NCBI RefSeq assembly: GCF_900111295.1
Contig: NZ_FOGT01000017.1
Coordinates: 30,352-94,351 of the forward strand
Origin: Salipaludibacillus aurantiacus
GTDB taxonomy: Bacteria > Bacillota > Bacilli > Bacillales > Salisediminibacteriaceae
Direction: 5' to 3'
Length of the DNA: 64,000 bases
Positions 42,215-52,706 of the stretch are shown piece by piece. The first letter of the stretch is position 1. Every line of letters begins with the position of its first letter. The position numbers were made by a program, and so were the translations under genes. A model generated the notes under the pieces. That model was not told the origin of the DNA. It ran no database searches and was given only the letters and a program-made list of their open reading frames with translations.

Positions 42215-44137
42215 ATGAAGACAAAGCAGGAACGGACCATATATTTAGAAGACACCCCGAGACAGGATGCGCTCGAGCGTTGTTTAAACTTAATGGAATT
42301 AACGGATATAACAGAAGATGTTGAGGTGCAGAACGCGGTAGGGAGGATTACGGCTGAACCAGTATATGCCTGTGCATCAAATCCTCATTTCCACGCCTCT
42401 GCAATGGATGGCATCGCAGTCCGAGCAAAAGATACAGAAACAGCCCATGAAAGCAATCCATTAAGGCTTAAAGAAGAGGCGGATTTCGAGTATGTAGATA
42501 CGGGAAATCCAATTCCCCACGGGTTTGATGCTGTTATTATGATAGAAGATGTGAACGAAGTGACTGACGGAGAGCTTGAAATCATTGCTCCTGCAGTTCC
42601 CTGGCAGCGTATTCGCCCAATTGGGGAAGATATCACATATGGAGAAATGCTGCTGTCACAGGGGCATAAAATAAGACCCGTAGATGCCGGAGCGCTTCTT
42701 GCTGCCAGTGTGAAAGAGGTAAAGGTGATAAGAAAACCTGCAGTCCGCATTTATCCCTCGGGAAGTGAATTAGTTTCTCCGCATGAACCTTTAAAATCTG
42801 GTAAGCTAATCGAATTTAATGGAACTATTTTTTCAGAGATGGTTAAAGAGTGGGGAGGCGAACCGGAACTGATGCCTATCGTGAAAGACGACCCGGAGGC
42901 AATCAGGGCTGCGCTTTCTGAAGGTGTGGAAGCTGCAGATATTGTGATCATAAACGCCGGCTCCTCTGCAGGCTCAAAAGACTTTACCGCCGGTGTGATT
43001 GAGGAAATGGGTGAAGTAATTACACATGGCATTGCAACCAGACCGGGTAAACCTGTTGTCATAGGTAAAGTTAACGGCACAATTGTAATAGGTATCCCTG
43101 GTTACCCTGTTTCTGCTTACTTCGTGATGGAGTGGTTTGTGGAACCTCTAATCTGCCGCTTTTTAGATGTCCCAGTCCCTGAAAGAGAGAAACTGACAGT
43201 CCACGCCGGCAGAAGGATTGTGTCGAGTATGGGATCTGAAGATTTCATAAGGGTGAATATTGGTTATGTAAATGGCAGGTTTGTCGCCAACCCGCTGACC
43301 CGTTCTGCCAGCGTGACTATGTCTCTTGTCAAAGCGGATGGAATTGTGACACTTCCGGCTGACCAGCTGGGAGTAGAGCAAGGAGAAAAGATGACAGCTG
43401 TTTTAACCAAACCCCGTACCGAAATACAATCGTCGGTTTTATTTTCAGGAAGCCATGATTTATCAGTCGATATACTGTCATCACATTTGAAAAAGGAAGA
43501 CGGCCTGACAAGGATCATTGCGAGCCACACGGGAAGTATGGCCGGTCTCATGGCAATTAAACGGGGAGAAGCCCATTTGACAGGGCTCCATCTCTTTGAC
43601 CCTGCCACCGGTACTTATAACCTTCCTTACATTGAGAAATTTTTAAGAAATATGAAACTTGTCCTTCTTCCATTTTTACAAAGGCAGCAAGGGCTGATGG
43701 TGCCAAAAGGAAATCCTTATTCGATTCAAAATATATCTCATATAGCGGAGAAAGAAGCCCGGTATGTAAACAGGCAAAAAGGGGCCGGGACAAGAATGTT
43801 ATTTGACCATTTATTAAAGGAAAATGGATTAAAGCCTGAAAATATTACGGGCTACAACAGGGAAATGTTTACTCATTTAAGTGTAGCGGCCGAGGTAAAA
43901 ATGGAAGCACGGGCTGTAGGAATGGGAATTTACTCTGCAGCACAAGCAATGGATCTGGATTTTATTCCTGTAGAAGAAGAATCGTATGATTTACTAATGA
44001 CACAGGAGTTTTTTGAGAGCAAGCAGGGCAGGCTTTTATTTCACACTCTAAAAAGCAGGCAATTCAAAGAAAGTGTCGAGCAGCTGGGCGGATACACAGT
44101 GAACGATAATTTAGAAGCCAGGTATATTAAAATCTAG
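42215..44137 (+). CDS. MoeA paralogue fused to a PBP-like substrate-binding domain
   Basis: The 640-residue protein has a MoeA body (about residues 1-400: [21 protein letters not shown]-like hinge, [26 protein letters not shown]) and a C-terminal periplasmic-binding-protein-like domain (about 415-635: [51 protein letters not shown]). No signal peptide is present, so the binding domain is cytoplasmic. Such fusions may bind molybdate, tungstate or a cofactor form; tungsten versus molybdenum selection by two MoeA copies is a known theme. The ATG at 42215 follows GGAGGGAGGACCT. Confidence 0.87.
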   Translation: MKTKQERTIYLEDTPRQDALERCLNLMELTDITEDVEVQNAVGRITAEPVYACASNPHFHASAMDGIAVRAKDTETAHESNPLRLKEEADFEYVDTGNPIPHGFDAVIMIEDVNEVTDGELEIIAPAVPWQRIRPIGEDITYGEMLLSQGHKIRPVDAGALLAASVKEVKVIRKPAVRIYPSGSELVSPHEPLKSGKLIEFNGTIFSEMVKEWGGEPELMPIVKDDPEAIRAALSEGVEAADIVIINAGSSAGSKDFTAGVIEEMGEVITHGIATRPGKPVVIGKVNGTIVIGIPGYPVSAYFVMEWFVEPLICRFLDVPVPEREKLTVHAGRRIVSSMGSEDFIRVNIGYVNGRFVANPLTRSASVTMSLVKADGIVTLPADQLGVEQGEKMTAVLTKPRTEIQSSVLFSGSHDLSVDILSSHLKKEDGLTRIIASHTGSMAGLMAIKRGEAHLTGLHLFDPATGTYNLPYIEKFLRNMKLVLLPFLQRQQGLMVPKGNPYSIQNISHIAEKEARYVNRQKGAGTRMLFDHLLKENGLKPENITGYNREMFTHLSVAAEVKMEARAVGMGIYSAAQAMDLDFIPVEEESYDLLMTQEFFESKQGRLLFHTLKSRQFKESVEQLGGYTVNDNLEARYIKI

Positions 44138-44154
44138 TAAAGGAGGCCACTGGT

Positions 44155-44367
44155 ATGTTAGCTAATATCGGAATTCCGGGATTGGTGCTTATTCTTGTCT
44201 TAGCGTTAATTATTTTCGGACCTAAAAAACTTCCTGAGATCGGTCGGGCAGCCGGCCAAACGTTACGTGAATTCAAGAAATCCACAAAAGAACTGACAAG
44301 TGACGTGACAGATCCGATCGAAGATGTTAAAAAAGAAACGAAAAAATTTACAGATGATATTAAGTAA
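44155..44367 (+). CDS. tatA: Twin-arginine translocase subunit TatA
   Basis: The 70-residue protein has one N-terminal hydrophobic helix, the [14 protein letters not shown] hinge and an amphipathic helix with acidic/basic tail ([10 protein letters not shown]), diagnostic of TatA/E. It forms the export pore for folded proteins. Its place at the end of the fdhE-mob-moe operon fits export of a Tat-dependent formate dehydrogenase. tatC is not adjacent. Confidence 0.92.
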   Translation: MLANIGIPGLVLILVLALIIFGPKKLPEIGRAAGQTLREFKKSTKELTSDVTDPIEDVKKETKKFTDDIK

Positions 44368-44373
44368 GTCTTT

Positions 44374-44412
44374 TAAACGGTCAACAGGTGTGACAGCCGG
44401 TTGACCGTTTCT
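44374..44412 (+). terminator. Terminator of the fdhE-tatA operon
   Basis: AAACGGTCAAC pairs with GTTGACCGTTT around ~14 nt, followed by CTATTAT. Confidence 0.75.
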
Positions 44413-44454
44413 ATTATCAATGACGAGTTAATTGGGGCCTTTCAGGTACTGCGT

Positions 44455-44532
44455 ACTTCGTTTCGTCTCATAAAACCTTTTCTCCCGGGGTTTTATTGGA
44501 GGAAAAGAAGGGAAGGCTGAGACTAACGAAGT
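44455..44532. repeat. Long inverted repeat of unknown origin
   Basis: ACTTCGTT and GTCTCA (44455-44462, 44465-44470) face TGAGAC and AACGAAGT (44518-44523, 44525-44532), a 14-bp stem with 2-nt/1-nt internal loop around 47 nt. The enclosed bases hold a second hairpin (ATAAAACC/GGTTTTAT, 44470-44477 with 44489-44496). The rest of the gap 44368-44676 has only CCAGCTTT/AAAGCTGG (about 44551-44579) and a T-rich end. It could be a structured RNA or mobile-element remnant. Confidence 0.5.
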
Positions 44533-44676
44533 TCCGGATTAGCAGAGAGGCCAGCTTTGCAACGACCATAAAAGCTGGTAAGATAACGAACAGTTAGGTG
44601 ACTATACCTTTTTATATTTTTATTAGATCACGACATCCACTCTTTCATCCTCGATACTTTTGGAGGTTATTTACAT

Positions 44677-45183
44677 ATGACAGACCAACAATCTTTTAAG
44701 GATTATTACCAAAATGAAGTAAATTTTTCGACAGATGACCACCCTTATTCAAATAACCCCAGACATGTATGGGTAATAGCAAGGTATAAAGGAAACTGGC
44801 TGTTAACCGTGCATCCATCAAGAGGGATAGAATTCCCAGGCGGAAAAGTGGAAAAAGGAGAGAGTGCCGAAGAGGCAGCCAGACGGGAAGTTTTTGAGGA
44901 AACCGGAGGAATAACAGATCAGCTTAACTATATCGGCCAATACAGGGTATATGGCAAAAGTGAAACAGTCATAAAAAATGTTTATTTTGCTGTCATTAAA
45001 GAGCTAATTTCAAAGAAAAATTATTTTGAAACGAAGGGGCCGAAACTGCTTAAAAATCTTCCTGAAAATATACCCTCAAACCACAAGTACAGTTTTATCA
45101 TGAAGGACGAGGTTCTGACATTAAGCTTAGAAGAGGTTCAGAGACGTTTTTTGCAACAGGAAATAAAAAAATGTGAGGGTTAA
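44677..45183 (+). CDS. ytkD: Nudix hydrolase (YtkD type)
   Basis: The 168-residue protein contains an intact Nudix box, GX5EX7REVFEETGG (starting GGKVEKGE, about residues 49-71), which hydrolyses nucleoside diphosphate-linked substrates with Mg2+. B. subtilis YtkD cleaves 8-oxo-(d)GTP and removes pyrophosphate from RNA 5' ends. Its position beside ytlACD-like and pckA genes matches the ytkD locus. The start is ATG 44677 behind TTTTGGAGG. Confidence 0.82.
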   Translation: MTDQQSFKDYYQNEVNFSTDDHPYSNNPRHVWVIARYKGNWLLTVHPSRGIEFPGGKVEKGESAEEAARREVFEETGGITDQLNYIGQYRVYGKSETVIKNVYFAVIKELISKKNYFETKGPKLLKNLPENIPSNHKYSFIMKDEVLTLSLEEVQRRFLQQEIKKCEG

Positions 45184-45253
45184 CTCGAGGGCGGGGCGTT
45201 TTAACAGGAACCAGGTCTATCAAGCAGGCCAGACATTCATGTAAAGGATGAAT

Positions 45254-45300
45254 CGGAAAAAGCTCATGCGTCATGTCCTATGACGTATGAGCTTTTTTTC
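45254..45300. terminator. Bidirectional terminator embedded in the permease 3' end
   Basis: AAAAAGCTCATGCGTCAT pairs, with two mismatched positions, to ATGACGTATGAGCTTTTT around GTCCT. The permease stop (45271-45273) lies inside it, so the final codons form one arm. Confidence 0.85.
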
Positions 45301-46053
45301 AACTAATTCCACCGTCTGGTACATGCAGGTGGCAAGGATGGCAATAATGACGAGTGAAAGCATCACTAACGTAAAATTGAAAACCTGAAAACCGTAGATA
45401 ATCATGTAGCCTAATCCTTGTTTAGAAACTAGAAATTCTCCTACAATGACCCCTACCCATGCAAGTCCCACGTTCACTTTAAGAGTAGAAATCATCGTTG
45501 GGTAGGAGGCTGGAAAAATAGCTCCAAAGAATGACTGCCTTTTTGTTGCTCCAAAACTTTTCATAACCTTGACGTAATTGTCGTCTACTTCCCTGAAAGC
45601 ATTATAGACCACCATTGTCGTGATAACTAAAGAAATCAAAGCTCCCATAGCGATAATAGAAGTAAAGCCAGGGCCAAGCCCGACAATCAGAATGGGCCCC
45701 AGCGCCACTTTAGGCATAGAATTCAGTATAACGATATAAGGATCTAATACTCTGGAAAGAAAAGGCGACCACCATAATATCGCTGCCAGAAAAGTTCCAA
45801 GAAATGTGCCAAGTATAAACCCTAAGATTGTTTCAAATAAAGTGACAGAGGTATGCATAAGCAGACTGCCATCCTGGAGCCGTACAAGAAACAGATCCCA
45901 CACTCTTGAAGGGGAGCTGAATAGCAGCGGGTCAATCCACCTTGCAGAAGCAGCGGTTTCCCATCCAATAAAAAAAGTTAATAAAATTAAAATTTGGACG
46001 GCACGAATTTGCAGAGTCCTGGTTTTAGTCTGTTTTTTAAATTGCCGGTGCAT
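45271..46053 (-). CDS. ABC transporter permease (YtlD-like; SsuC/ThiX type)
   Basis: The 260-residue protein has about six hydrophobic segments and the permease-ATPase coupling loop ending [19 protein letters not shown]. It belongs to the nitrate/sulfonate/thiamine-precursor importers. The ATG at 46053 is 5 nt past the ATPase stop; because GAGGAG abuts it, a TTG at 46074 with GGAG 9 nt upstream is a real alternative. The open frame to 46227 runs through the ATPase gene in another frame and is not coding there. Confidence 0.82.
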   Translation of the reverse strand: MHRQFKKQTKTRTLQIRAVQILILLTFFIGWETAASARWIDPLLFSSPSRVWDLFLVRLQDGSLLMHTSVTLFETILGFILGTFLGTFLAAILWWSPFLSRVLDPYIVILNSMPKVALGPILIVGLGPGFTSIIAMGALISLVITTMVVYNAFREVDDNYVKVMKSFGATKRQSFFGAIFPASYPTMISTLKVNVGLAWVGVIVGEFLVSKQGLGYMIIYGFQVFNFTLVMLSLVIIAILATCMYQTVELVEKKLIRHRT

Positions 46054-46057
46054 CTCC

Positions 46058-46831
46058 TCATGTTTGCTTTTCAAGGGACTCCATCTCCTTCCATACTTCC
46101 TGGAACAAGGGAGTAAATTGGGAATCGAGACGCACATTAAAAGGAAGTTCCTCTGCAAGATGATGTGCCACCGAAAATTCCTGATGAATGCTCCCCGGCC
46201 TGTGGGTGAGTAAAATGACGCGGTCACTCATAGCAAGTGCTTCTCCGATATCATGAGTGACGAGTATCGCTGTTTTTCCATGTGTCCGAATGGTAGAAAA
46301 AACAAGGTTTTCCAGTTTTAATTTCGTCTGGTAATCGAGAGCTGAAAAGGGTTCATCGAGCAGGAGCAGTTTAGGATCGGTCGAGAGCATTCTTACTAAA
46401 GCGACCCGCTGTCTCATGCCTCCTGATAACTGGGAAGGATAGTGTTTTGTCTTATCAGACAGCCCTAATGTATCCAGGAGTTCGTATGCAAGCTCTTTTT
46501 CCGCAATTTTTGTTTTACCCATCGTTTTCAGTCCTAAAGTGATATTCTGTTCGATAGTAAGCCAGGGAAATAAATAATCCTGCTGGAGCATATAACCTGT
46601 TTCCGGTGTTGGTTTCTCAATTTGTTTTCCGTCTAATAAAATCTGCCCTTCTGTCGGATGCAGCAAACCGGAAATAAGGGAAAGGAGAGTTGTTTTTCCG
46701 CAGCCGCTCGGTCCAATAATAGAAATGAACTCTCCCTTGTTTATAGTTAAATTAATTTTTTCTACAGCGGTTGTAACAGAATCATAAGTGAAGAATGTCT
46801 TTTCAACTTCTTTCAGCTGAAGAAAGGCCAT
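46058..46831 (-). CDS. ABC transporter ATPase (YtlC-like)
   Basis: The 257-residue ATPase has Walker [10 protein letters not shown], signature LSGGMRQR, Walker [13 protein letters not shown] and the switch His in VTHDIGEA. It drives the adjacent permease. It lies 36 nt after the binding-protein gene, with the ATG preceded by AGGTAGGAACATG. The family imports alkanesulfonates, taurine, nitrate or thiamine precursors. Confidence 0.88.
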   Translation of the reverse strand: MAFLQLKEVEKTFFTYDSVTTAVEKINLTINKGEFISIIGPSGCGKTTLLSLISGLLHPTEGQILLDGKQIEKPTPETGYMLQQDYLFPWLTIEQNITLGLKTMGKTKIAEKELAYELLDTLGLSDKTKHYPSQLSGGMRQRVALVRMLSTDPKLLLLDEPFSALDYQTKLKLENLVFSTIRTHGKTAILVTHDIGEALAMSDRVILLTHRPGSIHQEFSVAHHLAEELPFNVRLDSQFTPLFQEVWKEMESLEKQT

Positions 46832-46866
46832 GTCATGTTCCTACCTTTCGAATACTCTAAATATGG

Positions 46867-47859
46867 TTATTCATCTATAATACGATCGGCTATCGTTCTG
46901 TTAACGAGTTCCTCGTAATCAGTTTCAGCCGGCAGTTCTCCCGCTTCATCCATTATGGCCTGAAGGTGGTACCACGCCTCTTCTTTTAATAGCGGTGTTT
47001 CCGCATATGACCCCTGGTCACGGTAACGGATAAAGACCTGCTCAATAACATCTACAGGCGTATCGTCAAAAAACGGGGCAATGGATTCGGCTACTGCGGC
47101 AGGTTCTTCGTTCAACACCCATTGCTGCGCACGGTACAGAGCCCTTGTGAACTTTTCGACAGTTTCTTCATCATTTTCAAGGAAACTTTGCTTTGTCATA
47201 TACACCGTATACGGAACCTCTCCTGATTGGGTGCCAAAGGAATCAATAATATAGCCGATCCCCTCCTGCTCAAAAAGTGTCGCTTGAGGTTCAAACAACT
47301 GAACAAAATCGCCAGTTCCTGACGCGAAGGCAGAAGCAATATTTCCAAAATCAATATTTTGAATTAACTCTAAGTCTTCATGCGGCTCGATGCCTTGCTG
47401 TTTTAACACAAACTCTCCCACCATCTGCGGCATACCGCCCTTACGCTGGCCTAGGAAAGTGGTGCCTTTCAGGTCCTCCCAGTCAAAGTTTTCAACCGGT
47501 TCACGGGAGACAAGAAATGTCCCGTCTGTCTGAGTCAATTGAGCAAAGTTGATTGCCGGATCATTCGCCCCCTGTGCATAGACATAAATAGATGTCTCAG
47601 CTCCGACAAGGGCAATGTCAGCTCCGCCGGAAAGGAGAGCGGTCATCGTTGTATCTCCGCCCCACGTGGTCGTTAATTCGACCTCTAGTCCTTCTTCTTC
47701 AAAAAAACCTTCTGCCAGAGCCACATACTGTGGCGCATAAAAAATTGACCGGGTGACTTCAGCAAGCTTGACTTCAGTCATCTCATCACCCTGGTTACAG
47801 GCCGTAAAAAGTAATAGGGGAATAGAAAGCATGATTAGCAAGAGCCCTTTAAGTCTCAT
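46867..47859 (-). CDS. Substrate-binding lipoprotein of an NMT1/SsuA-type ABC importer (YtlA-like)
   Basis: The 330-residue lipoprotein has a signal peptide ending LLFTAC and the SsuA/THI5-like fold: VTRSIFYAPQYVALAEGFFEEEGLEVEL, LLSGGADIALVGAET and GKTxxxGxxxG-like GTTFLGQRKGG. It is the first gene of a three-gene importer operon. The substrate is uncertain; pyrimidine precursors of thiamine or sulfonates are both usual. No TPP or S-box leader precedes it, so regulation gives no clue. Confidence 0.83.
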   Translation of the reverse strand: MRLKGLLLIMLSIPLLLFTACNQGDEMTEVKLAEVTRSIFYAPQYVALAEGFFEEEGLEVELTTTWGGDTTMTALLSGGADIALVGAETSIYVYAQGANDPAINFAQLTQTDGTFLVSREPVENFDWEDLKGTTFLGQRKGGMPQMVGEFVLKQQGIEPHEDLELIQNIDFGNIASAFASGTGDFVQLFEPQATLFEQEGIGYIIDSFGTQSGEVPYTVYMTKQSFLENDEETVEKFTRALYRAQQWVLNEEPAAVAESIAPFFDDTPVDVIEQVFIRYRDQGSYAETPLLKEEAWYHLQAIMDEAGELPAETDYEELVNRTIADRIIDE

Positions 47860-47988
47860 GGCGGTCCCTCCTTTTTCATTTAGGTATCAGTTGATGTATG
47901 TCTCTGATAACTTATGAAAAAAAGAGGTAATGTGTGCCAGGGATGAAAAACTTAAAAGAATAGGGAGGACTGGGGACTTTTTTTCACA

Positions 47989-48022
47989 CAAAAACCCTGA
48001 GTGGACTTCACTCAGGGTTTAG
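47989..48022 (-). terminator. Terminator of pckA
   Basis: AAACCCTGAGTG pairs with CACTCAGGGTTT; on the minus strand a TTTTTGTGTG tail follows. Confidence 0.8.
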
Positions 48023-48059
48023 ATCAGGCATCACCAGAACCATCGGCCACAATCACCAG

Positions 48060-49643
48060 TTAAACTGTAGGGCCGCCTTCTCTTATATGGCGCGGCATAT
48101 CTTTGAATTTCTTAAAGTTCTCTTTAAATTTATAAGCAAGTTCTTTAGATTTCTGGTCGTAAGCTTCAGGGTCTGCCCACGTATGCTTAGGCTGCAGAAT
48201 TTCATCAGGAACACCTGGGCAGTGAAGCGGAATGTGTAAACCGAAAATTGGATCGACAGTGGTTTCAGCTGCGTTTAAATCTCCTTGTAATGCTGCCCTG
48301 ACCATGGCACGGGTATATGGCAGGCTCATTCGTTTGCCAACTCCGTAAGGGCCTCCAGACCAGCCGGTATTCACTAAATACACATTTGTGTTATGTTCCA
48401 GCATTTTGTCACCAAGCATTTCCGCATAAGCGGTAGCAGGCAGCGGAAGGAACGGCTCACCGAAGCAGGTTGAGAAAGCTTCCTGAGGAGAAGTGACTCC
48501 TCTTTCAGTTCCAGCCAGCTTACTCGTGTATCCTGATAAGAAGTGGTACATCGCTTGTTCAGGAGTTAATTTACTGATTGGCGGCAGCACGCCGAAAGCA
48601 TCTGCTGTCAGAAAAATAATCGTGTCCGGGTGTCCTGCAATGCTCGGCTCCATACTTGAAGGGATAGCATTGAGAGGATAGGCAGCCCGTGTATTTTCCG
48701 TATAATCGTTGGCCTCATAATCAGCATCTCTTGTCAGCTCATTGACTACCACGTTTTCCAGCACAGAGCCAAAACGGATGGCACGGAAAATTTCAGGTTC
48801 CTTTTCTTCAGTTAAGTTAATGCACTTGGCGTAGCACCCGCCTTCAATGTTAAAGATGCCATTAGGAGACCAGGCATGTTCGTCGTCGCCGATGAGAGCC
48901 CGGTGAGGATCGGCTGAAAGTGTCGTTTTTCCGGTGCCCGACAGGCCGAAAAATAAAGCTACATCCCCTTCATGGCCTACATTAGCTGAACAGTGCATAG
49001 GCAGTATATGCTGCTCGGGAAGCAGATAATTCATAATTGAGAAAATGGATTTTTTCATTTCTCCGGCATACTCGGTGCCTCCGATTAAGACCGTACGTTT
49101 CTCAAATGACACAATAACAAAGGCTTCGGAATTCGTGCCGTCAATGGCAGGATCTGCCTTAAAACCTGGCGCTGAGACAATTGTAAACTCAGGTAAAAGA
49201 CCTTGTAATTCCTGTTCAGTAGGACGAATAAACAACTGGCGGACAAACAGGTTATGCCACGCAAACTCATTTACGATGCGGATAGGAAGCTGGTAATTTT
49301 TATCCGCGCCGGCAAGGCCGTGACGGACAAATAATTCATCTTTATTCGATAAATAGTGTAACACTTTTTCGTATAAACGCTCGAAAATATCCGAAGAGAT
49401 TGGTTTGTTAACCGGGCCCCAGGCAATTTTATCCACTGTCGACGGTTCTTCCACTATAAATTTGTCTTTAGGAGAGCGGCCTGTGTAATTTCCGGTTGTT
49501 GCCCTGAATGCACCGGTGGACGTAAGGATTCCTTCTCCGCGTTCGAGTGCTTTTTCAACCAGATGGGGGACTGATAAATCCTTATTAACATTCTCACCTT
49601 GTAACACACGGCTCAGTTCAGCTTCGAAATGAATCATGCTCAT
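48060..49643 (-). CDS. pckA: Phosphoenolpyruvate carboxykinase (ATP)
   Basis: The enzyme converts oxaloacetate and ATP to PEP and CO2 in gluconeogenesis. From the ATG at 49643 (6 nt after GGGTGG) it is 527 residues, the length of B. subtilis PckA as remembered. It has RSPKDKF, the kinase loop [17 protein letters not shown] and [15 protein letters not shown]. Divergent from metK across ~1.07 kb, as in B. subtilis. Confidence 0.95.
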   Translation of the reverse strand: MSMIHFEAELSRVLQGENVNKDLSVPHLVEKALERGEGILTSTGAFRATTGNYTGRSPKDKFIVEEPSTVDKIAWGPVNKPISSDIFERLYEKVLHYLSNKDELFVRHGLAGADKNYQLPIRIVNEFAWHNLFVRQLFIRPTEQELQGLLPEFTIVSAPGFKADPAIDGTNSEAFVIVSFEKRTVLIGGTEYAGEMKKSIFSIMNYLLPEQHILPMHCSANVGHEGDVALFFGLSGTGKTTLSADPHRALIGDDEHAWSPNGIFNIEGGCYAKCINLTEEKEPEIFRAIRFGSVLENVVVNELTRDADYEANDYTENTRAAYPLNAIPSSMEPSIAGHPDTIIFLTADAFGVLPPISKLTPEQAMYHFLSGYTSKLAGTERGVTSPQEAFSTCFGEPFLPLPATAYAEMLGDKMLEHNTNVYLVNTGWSGGPYGVGKRMSLPYTRAMVRAALQGDLNAAETTVDPIFGLHIPLHCPGVPDEILQPKHTWADPEAYDQKSKELAYKFKENFKKFKDMPRHIREGGPTV

Positions 49644-49649
49644 GATCAA

Positions 49650-50290
49650 CCACCCTTTCTTTTCTTAAAAAAATGTAAAATGTAAGGTTTATACCTTTAA
49701 TGAACTTCAGCGGTAAACTCCTTTTATATGGAGAGAAACTGGCAATGTGATGTTCCGCTTACTTTATAGTTCTGCAATTACAGGCTGATGATTTTAAGAA
49801 TGTCCGCTCATGTCCTGCGCAAGAGCCGCGGGCCTCCTTGGGAAATACGCCCTGTGGGGCCTCATCTGGCCCATTCTGCCGCAGGAAAATAACGGTTTTA
49901 TAAAATCACCCCTGAAATTAATTAATAAATTCAAAGAAGCATTAAATGGGATTTAATGATAATTAGTATAACATATTTATTTAAATAGTCTATACTTATT
50001 AAAATATTATGTGACTGTTTTTACAAGTATGAATGACAGTGGGATCTAAGCTGATTTTAAGCAGAATCTGAGGGAGGCGATTAACAAATCGTAAAAAAGG
50101 GCAAGCTGAAGCTCGTGTAATTGAAGAGAAGGGTAAAGTTGCAGCAATTAGAAGGTGTATACAGCAAAAATGAATATTTCTTACTTATATTTTAATAGAT
50201 TATTCCTTTTTAAGGTAGCGTTTTCATAAACCGTCATCAGATTGTCATATGTGTGAAATGGTGAGCAAGCGAAACGGCAAAAGCAGCTGG
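49650..50290. other. Long gene-free stretch between pckA and the metK leader
   Basis: No ORF or RNA gene could be supported. 49790-49910 is a GC-rich segment with repeated GGCC and palindromic pieces, resembling degenerate intergenic repeat elements of Bacillaceae. The remainder is AT-rich; pckA promoter and catabolite control sequences must lie near 49650-49800 but none is convincing. Confidence 0.4.
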
Positions 50291-50319
50291 TTGACAAGGA
50301 ACTAAAAATCAGTTATCCT
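50291..50319 (+). promoter_or_regulatory. metK promoter
   Basis: TTGACA (50291-50296), 17-nt spacer, TATCCT (50314-50319), directly upstream of the S-box. Confidence 0.7.
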
Positions 50320-50334
50320 TTCTGAGAACGGATA

Positions 50335-50456
50335 CTCTTATCCCGAGTAGGCGGAGGGACAGGCCCGACGAAGCCCAGCAACCATCACCATACCTTACAA
50401 GGTGAACGGTGCTAACCTGCAAGGCGTATGAATGATTATGTCTTGGCCGATAAGAG
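50335..50456 (+). ncRNA. SAM-I (S-box) riboswitch aptamer of metK
   Basis: P1 is CTCTTATC (50335-50342) with GATAAGAG (50449-50456). Internal landmarks are GGCGGAGGGACAGGCCC, GACGAAGCCCAGCAACC and AAGGTGAACGGTGCTAACC. Terminator at 50477-50507. Confidence 0.95.
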
Positions 50457-50476
50457 GTGAAAGGCGAATGGAACTT

Positions 50477-50507
50477 AACCTTTTCCTCTAGCAGGAAAAG
50501 GTTTTTA
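50477..50507 (+). terminator. metK leader terminator
   Basis: AACCTTTTCCT (50477-50487) pairs with AGGAAAAGGTT (50493-50503) around CTAGC, followed by TTTATT. Confidence 0.9.
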
Positions 50508-50709
50508 TTATTTCAGTAAGGGTTTCCCTGCTGGAACTTAAAAATAAGTGCAGGAAATTGTCAGCTCAAACAGAAGCGTGCAGACGCTGGCTATTTTCTT
50601 GACCTGTTTGTTCAAAATTAAGATTTGACCATTCTGCCGGGAGAACGAGTACCGTCTAAACTAGCAGCACTTACATCTTTAAGTGTAAAATTCCGAGGAG
50701 GTACGTAAA

Positions 50710-51921
50710 GTGGCAGGAAGAACACGATTATTTACTTCAGAATCAGTCACAGAAGGTCATCCGGATAAAATTTGTGACCAGATATCAGATTCAATTTTGG
50801 ATGAAATTATTAAAAATGACCCGAATGCCCGTGTGGCTTGCGAGACATCTGTAAATACAGGTTTAGTGCTCGTAGCGGGAGAGATTACAACTTCTACCTA
50901 CGTAGATATTCCGAAAGTGGTTCGTGAAACGTTAAAAGACATTGGGTATGTCAGAGCTAAGTACGGTTTTGACTATGAAACGTGTGCCGTCCTGACATCT
51001 ATTGATGAACAGTCTGCGGATATTGCCCAGGGAGTGGACAAAGCCCTTGAAGCGAGAGAAGGGCAAATGACGGAGGAAGAAATTGAAGCCATTGGGGCTG
51101 GCGATCAGGGGCTGATGTTCGGTTATGCGGATAACCAGACACCTGAGCTGATGCCTTTACCGATCTCATTATCACACAAGTTGGCCCGCCGTCTGACTGA
51201 AGTGCGTAAAGATCAAACGATTGACTATTTACGCCCTGATGGTAAAGTGCAGGTCACTGTAGAATATGATGAGAATCAGCAGCCTGTCAGAATTGATACC
51301 ATTGTTATTTCTACCCAGCATCACCCTGATGTGGAGACGAAACAAATTAAAGAGGATCTTTTAGAGAAAGTCATTAAGCCGGTGGTTTCTTCAGACTTGT
51401 TAGATGATAATACAAAATATTTTATCAATCCTACTGGCCGTTTTGTAATTGGAGGCCCTCAGGGAGATGCCGGGTTAACCGGACGTAAGATTATTGTAGA
51501 TACTTACGGTGGATATGCGCGCCACGGCGGCGGGGCGTTCTCTGGTAAGGATGCGACAAAAGTAGACCGGTCAGCAGCTTATGCGGCAAGGTATGTAGCT
51601 AAAAACATCGTAGCGGCAGGGCTGGCTGAGAGATGTGAAGTGCAGCTTGCTTATGCCATTGGCGTAGCCCAGCCTGTATCTATAGCTATTGATACGTTCG
51701 GCACAGGAAAAGTTTCAGAAGACGTACTCGTCCAGGTGGTACGTAAAAACTTTGATCTTCGTCCTGCAGGCATCATTAAAATGCTTGACCTGCGCCGTCC
51801 GATTTATAAGCAGACTGCTGCTTACGGACATTTCGGCCGCACTGATATTGATCTTCCTTGGGAAGCGACAGATAAGGCTGGTTCGCTCAAAGGAGAAGCA
51901 CTGGAACTGGCAGGGCAATAA
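50710..51921 (+). CDS. metK: S-adenosylmethionine synthase
   Basis: MetK makes SAM from methionine and ATP. The 403-residue protein has [32 protein letters not shown] and [19 protein letters not shown]. The start is GTG behind GAGGAGGTACGTAAA. It is controlled by the upstream S-box, so SAM represses its own synthesis. A terminator (AACGCGGGGGA/TCCCCCGCGTT, about 51931-51965) follows. Confidence 0.97.
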   Translation: MAGRTRLFTSESVTEGHPDKICDQISDSILDEIIKNDPNARVACETSVNTGLVLVAGEITTSTYVDIPKVVRETLKDIGYVRAKYGFDYETCAVLTSIDEQSADIAQGVDKALEAREGQMTEEEIEAIGAGDQGLMFGYADNQTPELMPLPISLSHKLARRLTEVRKDQTIDYLRPDGKVQVTVEYDENQQPVRIDTIVISTQHHPDVETKQIKEDLLEKVIKPVVSSDLLDDNTKYFINPTGRFVIGGPQGDAGLTGRKIIVDTYGGYARHGGGAFSGKDATKVDRSAAYAARYVAKNIVAAGLAERCEVQLAYAIGVAQPVSIAIDTFGTGKVSEDVLVQVVRKNFDLRPAGIIKMLDLRRPIYKQTAAYGHFGRTDIDLPWEATDKAGSLKGEALELAGQ

Positions 51922-51927
51922 ATTAAT

Positions 51928-51967
51928 TAAAAACGCGGGGGAGCCATCAGGTTCCCCCGCGTTTTCT
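51928..51967 (+). terminator. Terminator of metK
   Basis: AAAACGCGGGGGA pairs with TCCCCCGCGTTTT across a ~10-nt loop, then CTTAT. Confidence 0.9.
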
Positions 51968-52036
51968 TATACAGATTAACTTAGGTTTCCGCTGCACTCG
52001 TCGTATGCCTGAGTGTCTGAACGGATAGCCTGCAGG

Positions 52037-52558
52037 TTATTTCTCTTCTGCCATATTTTTATAGTATTGCCCTTTTTCCATATAGCTTTTACGAATGCGG
52101 TCCATTTCAGCTATATCTTTTTCTGTCAGTTCTCTGACTACTTTTGCAGGCCGGCCCATTGCAAGGGAACGTGGAGGAATTTTCTTGCCGGGGGGGACAA
52201 GACTTCCAGCCCCGATAAATGCTTCTTCACCCACTTCAGCGCCATCAAGAATGGTTGACCCCATTCCAACCAGGGCATTCTGATGGATGATGCAGCTGTG
52301 CAGAATACATTGGTGGCCAATCGTCACTCCTTCTTTTAAATGCAAAGGCAGGTCAGGGCTTTGGTGAAGCGTGCTGTTATCTTGAACATTTACTCCTTTT
52401 TCAATAATTGTGGGAGCCACGTCTCCGCGAATAACCGTATTAAACCAGATACTTGCTTTTTCGTGAATGGATACATCCCCGGTGACTATAGCACCGTCAG
52501 CTATGTAGGCAGATGAGTCAATAGACGGCCATTGGCCTTTGTACGGATATATTTTCAA
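52037..52558 (-). CDS. ytoA: Gamma-carbonic-anhydrase-like hexapeptide protein (YtoA)
   Basis: The 173-residue protein is a left-handed beta-helix of hexapeptide repeats with three candidate zinc His (VIRGDVAP... HQSP, GHQCILHSCIIH) in the gamma-carbonic anhydrase arrangement. It starts at TTG 52558, 8 nt after AGGAG; the longer open frame to 52759 overlaps the divergent hydrolase gene and is not supported. Family members bind CO2/bicarbonate or act as structural relatives. Matches B. subtilis ytoA next to metK and ytpA. Confidence 0.82.
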   Translation of the reverse strand: MKIYPYKGQWPSIDSSAYIADGAIVTGDVSIHEKASIWFNTVIRGDVAPTIIEKGVNVQDNSTLHQSPDLPLHLKEGVTIGHQCILHSCIIHQNALVGMGSTILDGAEVGEEAFIGAGSLVPPGKKIPPRSLAMGRPAKVVRELTEKDIAEMDRIRKSYMEKGQYYKNMAEEK

Positions 52559-52706
52559 TGCAGACACTCCTATTCTGGCAGATGATAATTTCAGTGTACC
52601 AAATCTTGCAGTTCCCGTGGGAAGTCTTATACTTATAATTACTTGACGAAAAAGAGTACGAAAGAGAAGATTAAGGAAAATACCGTTAAAAATGGAGGTG
52701 CTGGCT

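Noticed and set aside
44368..44676. tRNA gene (including tRNA-Sec) in the gap after tatA
   Set aside because: No cloverleaf with acceptor stem and T-loop GTTCRA pattern could be built.
45271..46227. 318-residue permease start
   Set aside because: The first ~58 residues are read from the ATPase gene in another frame; hydrophobic permease sequence begins after 46053.
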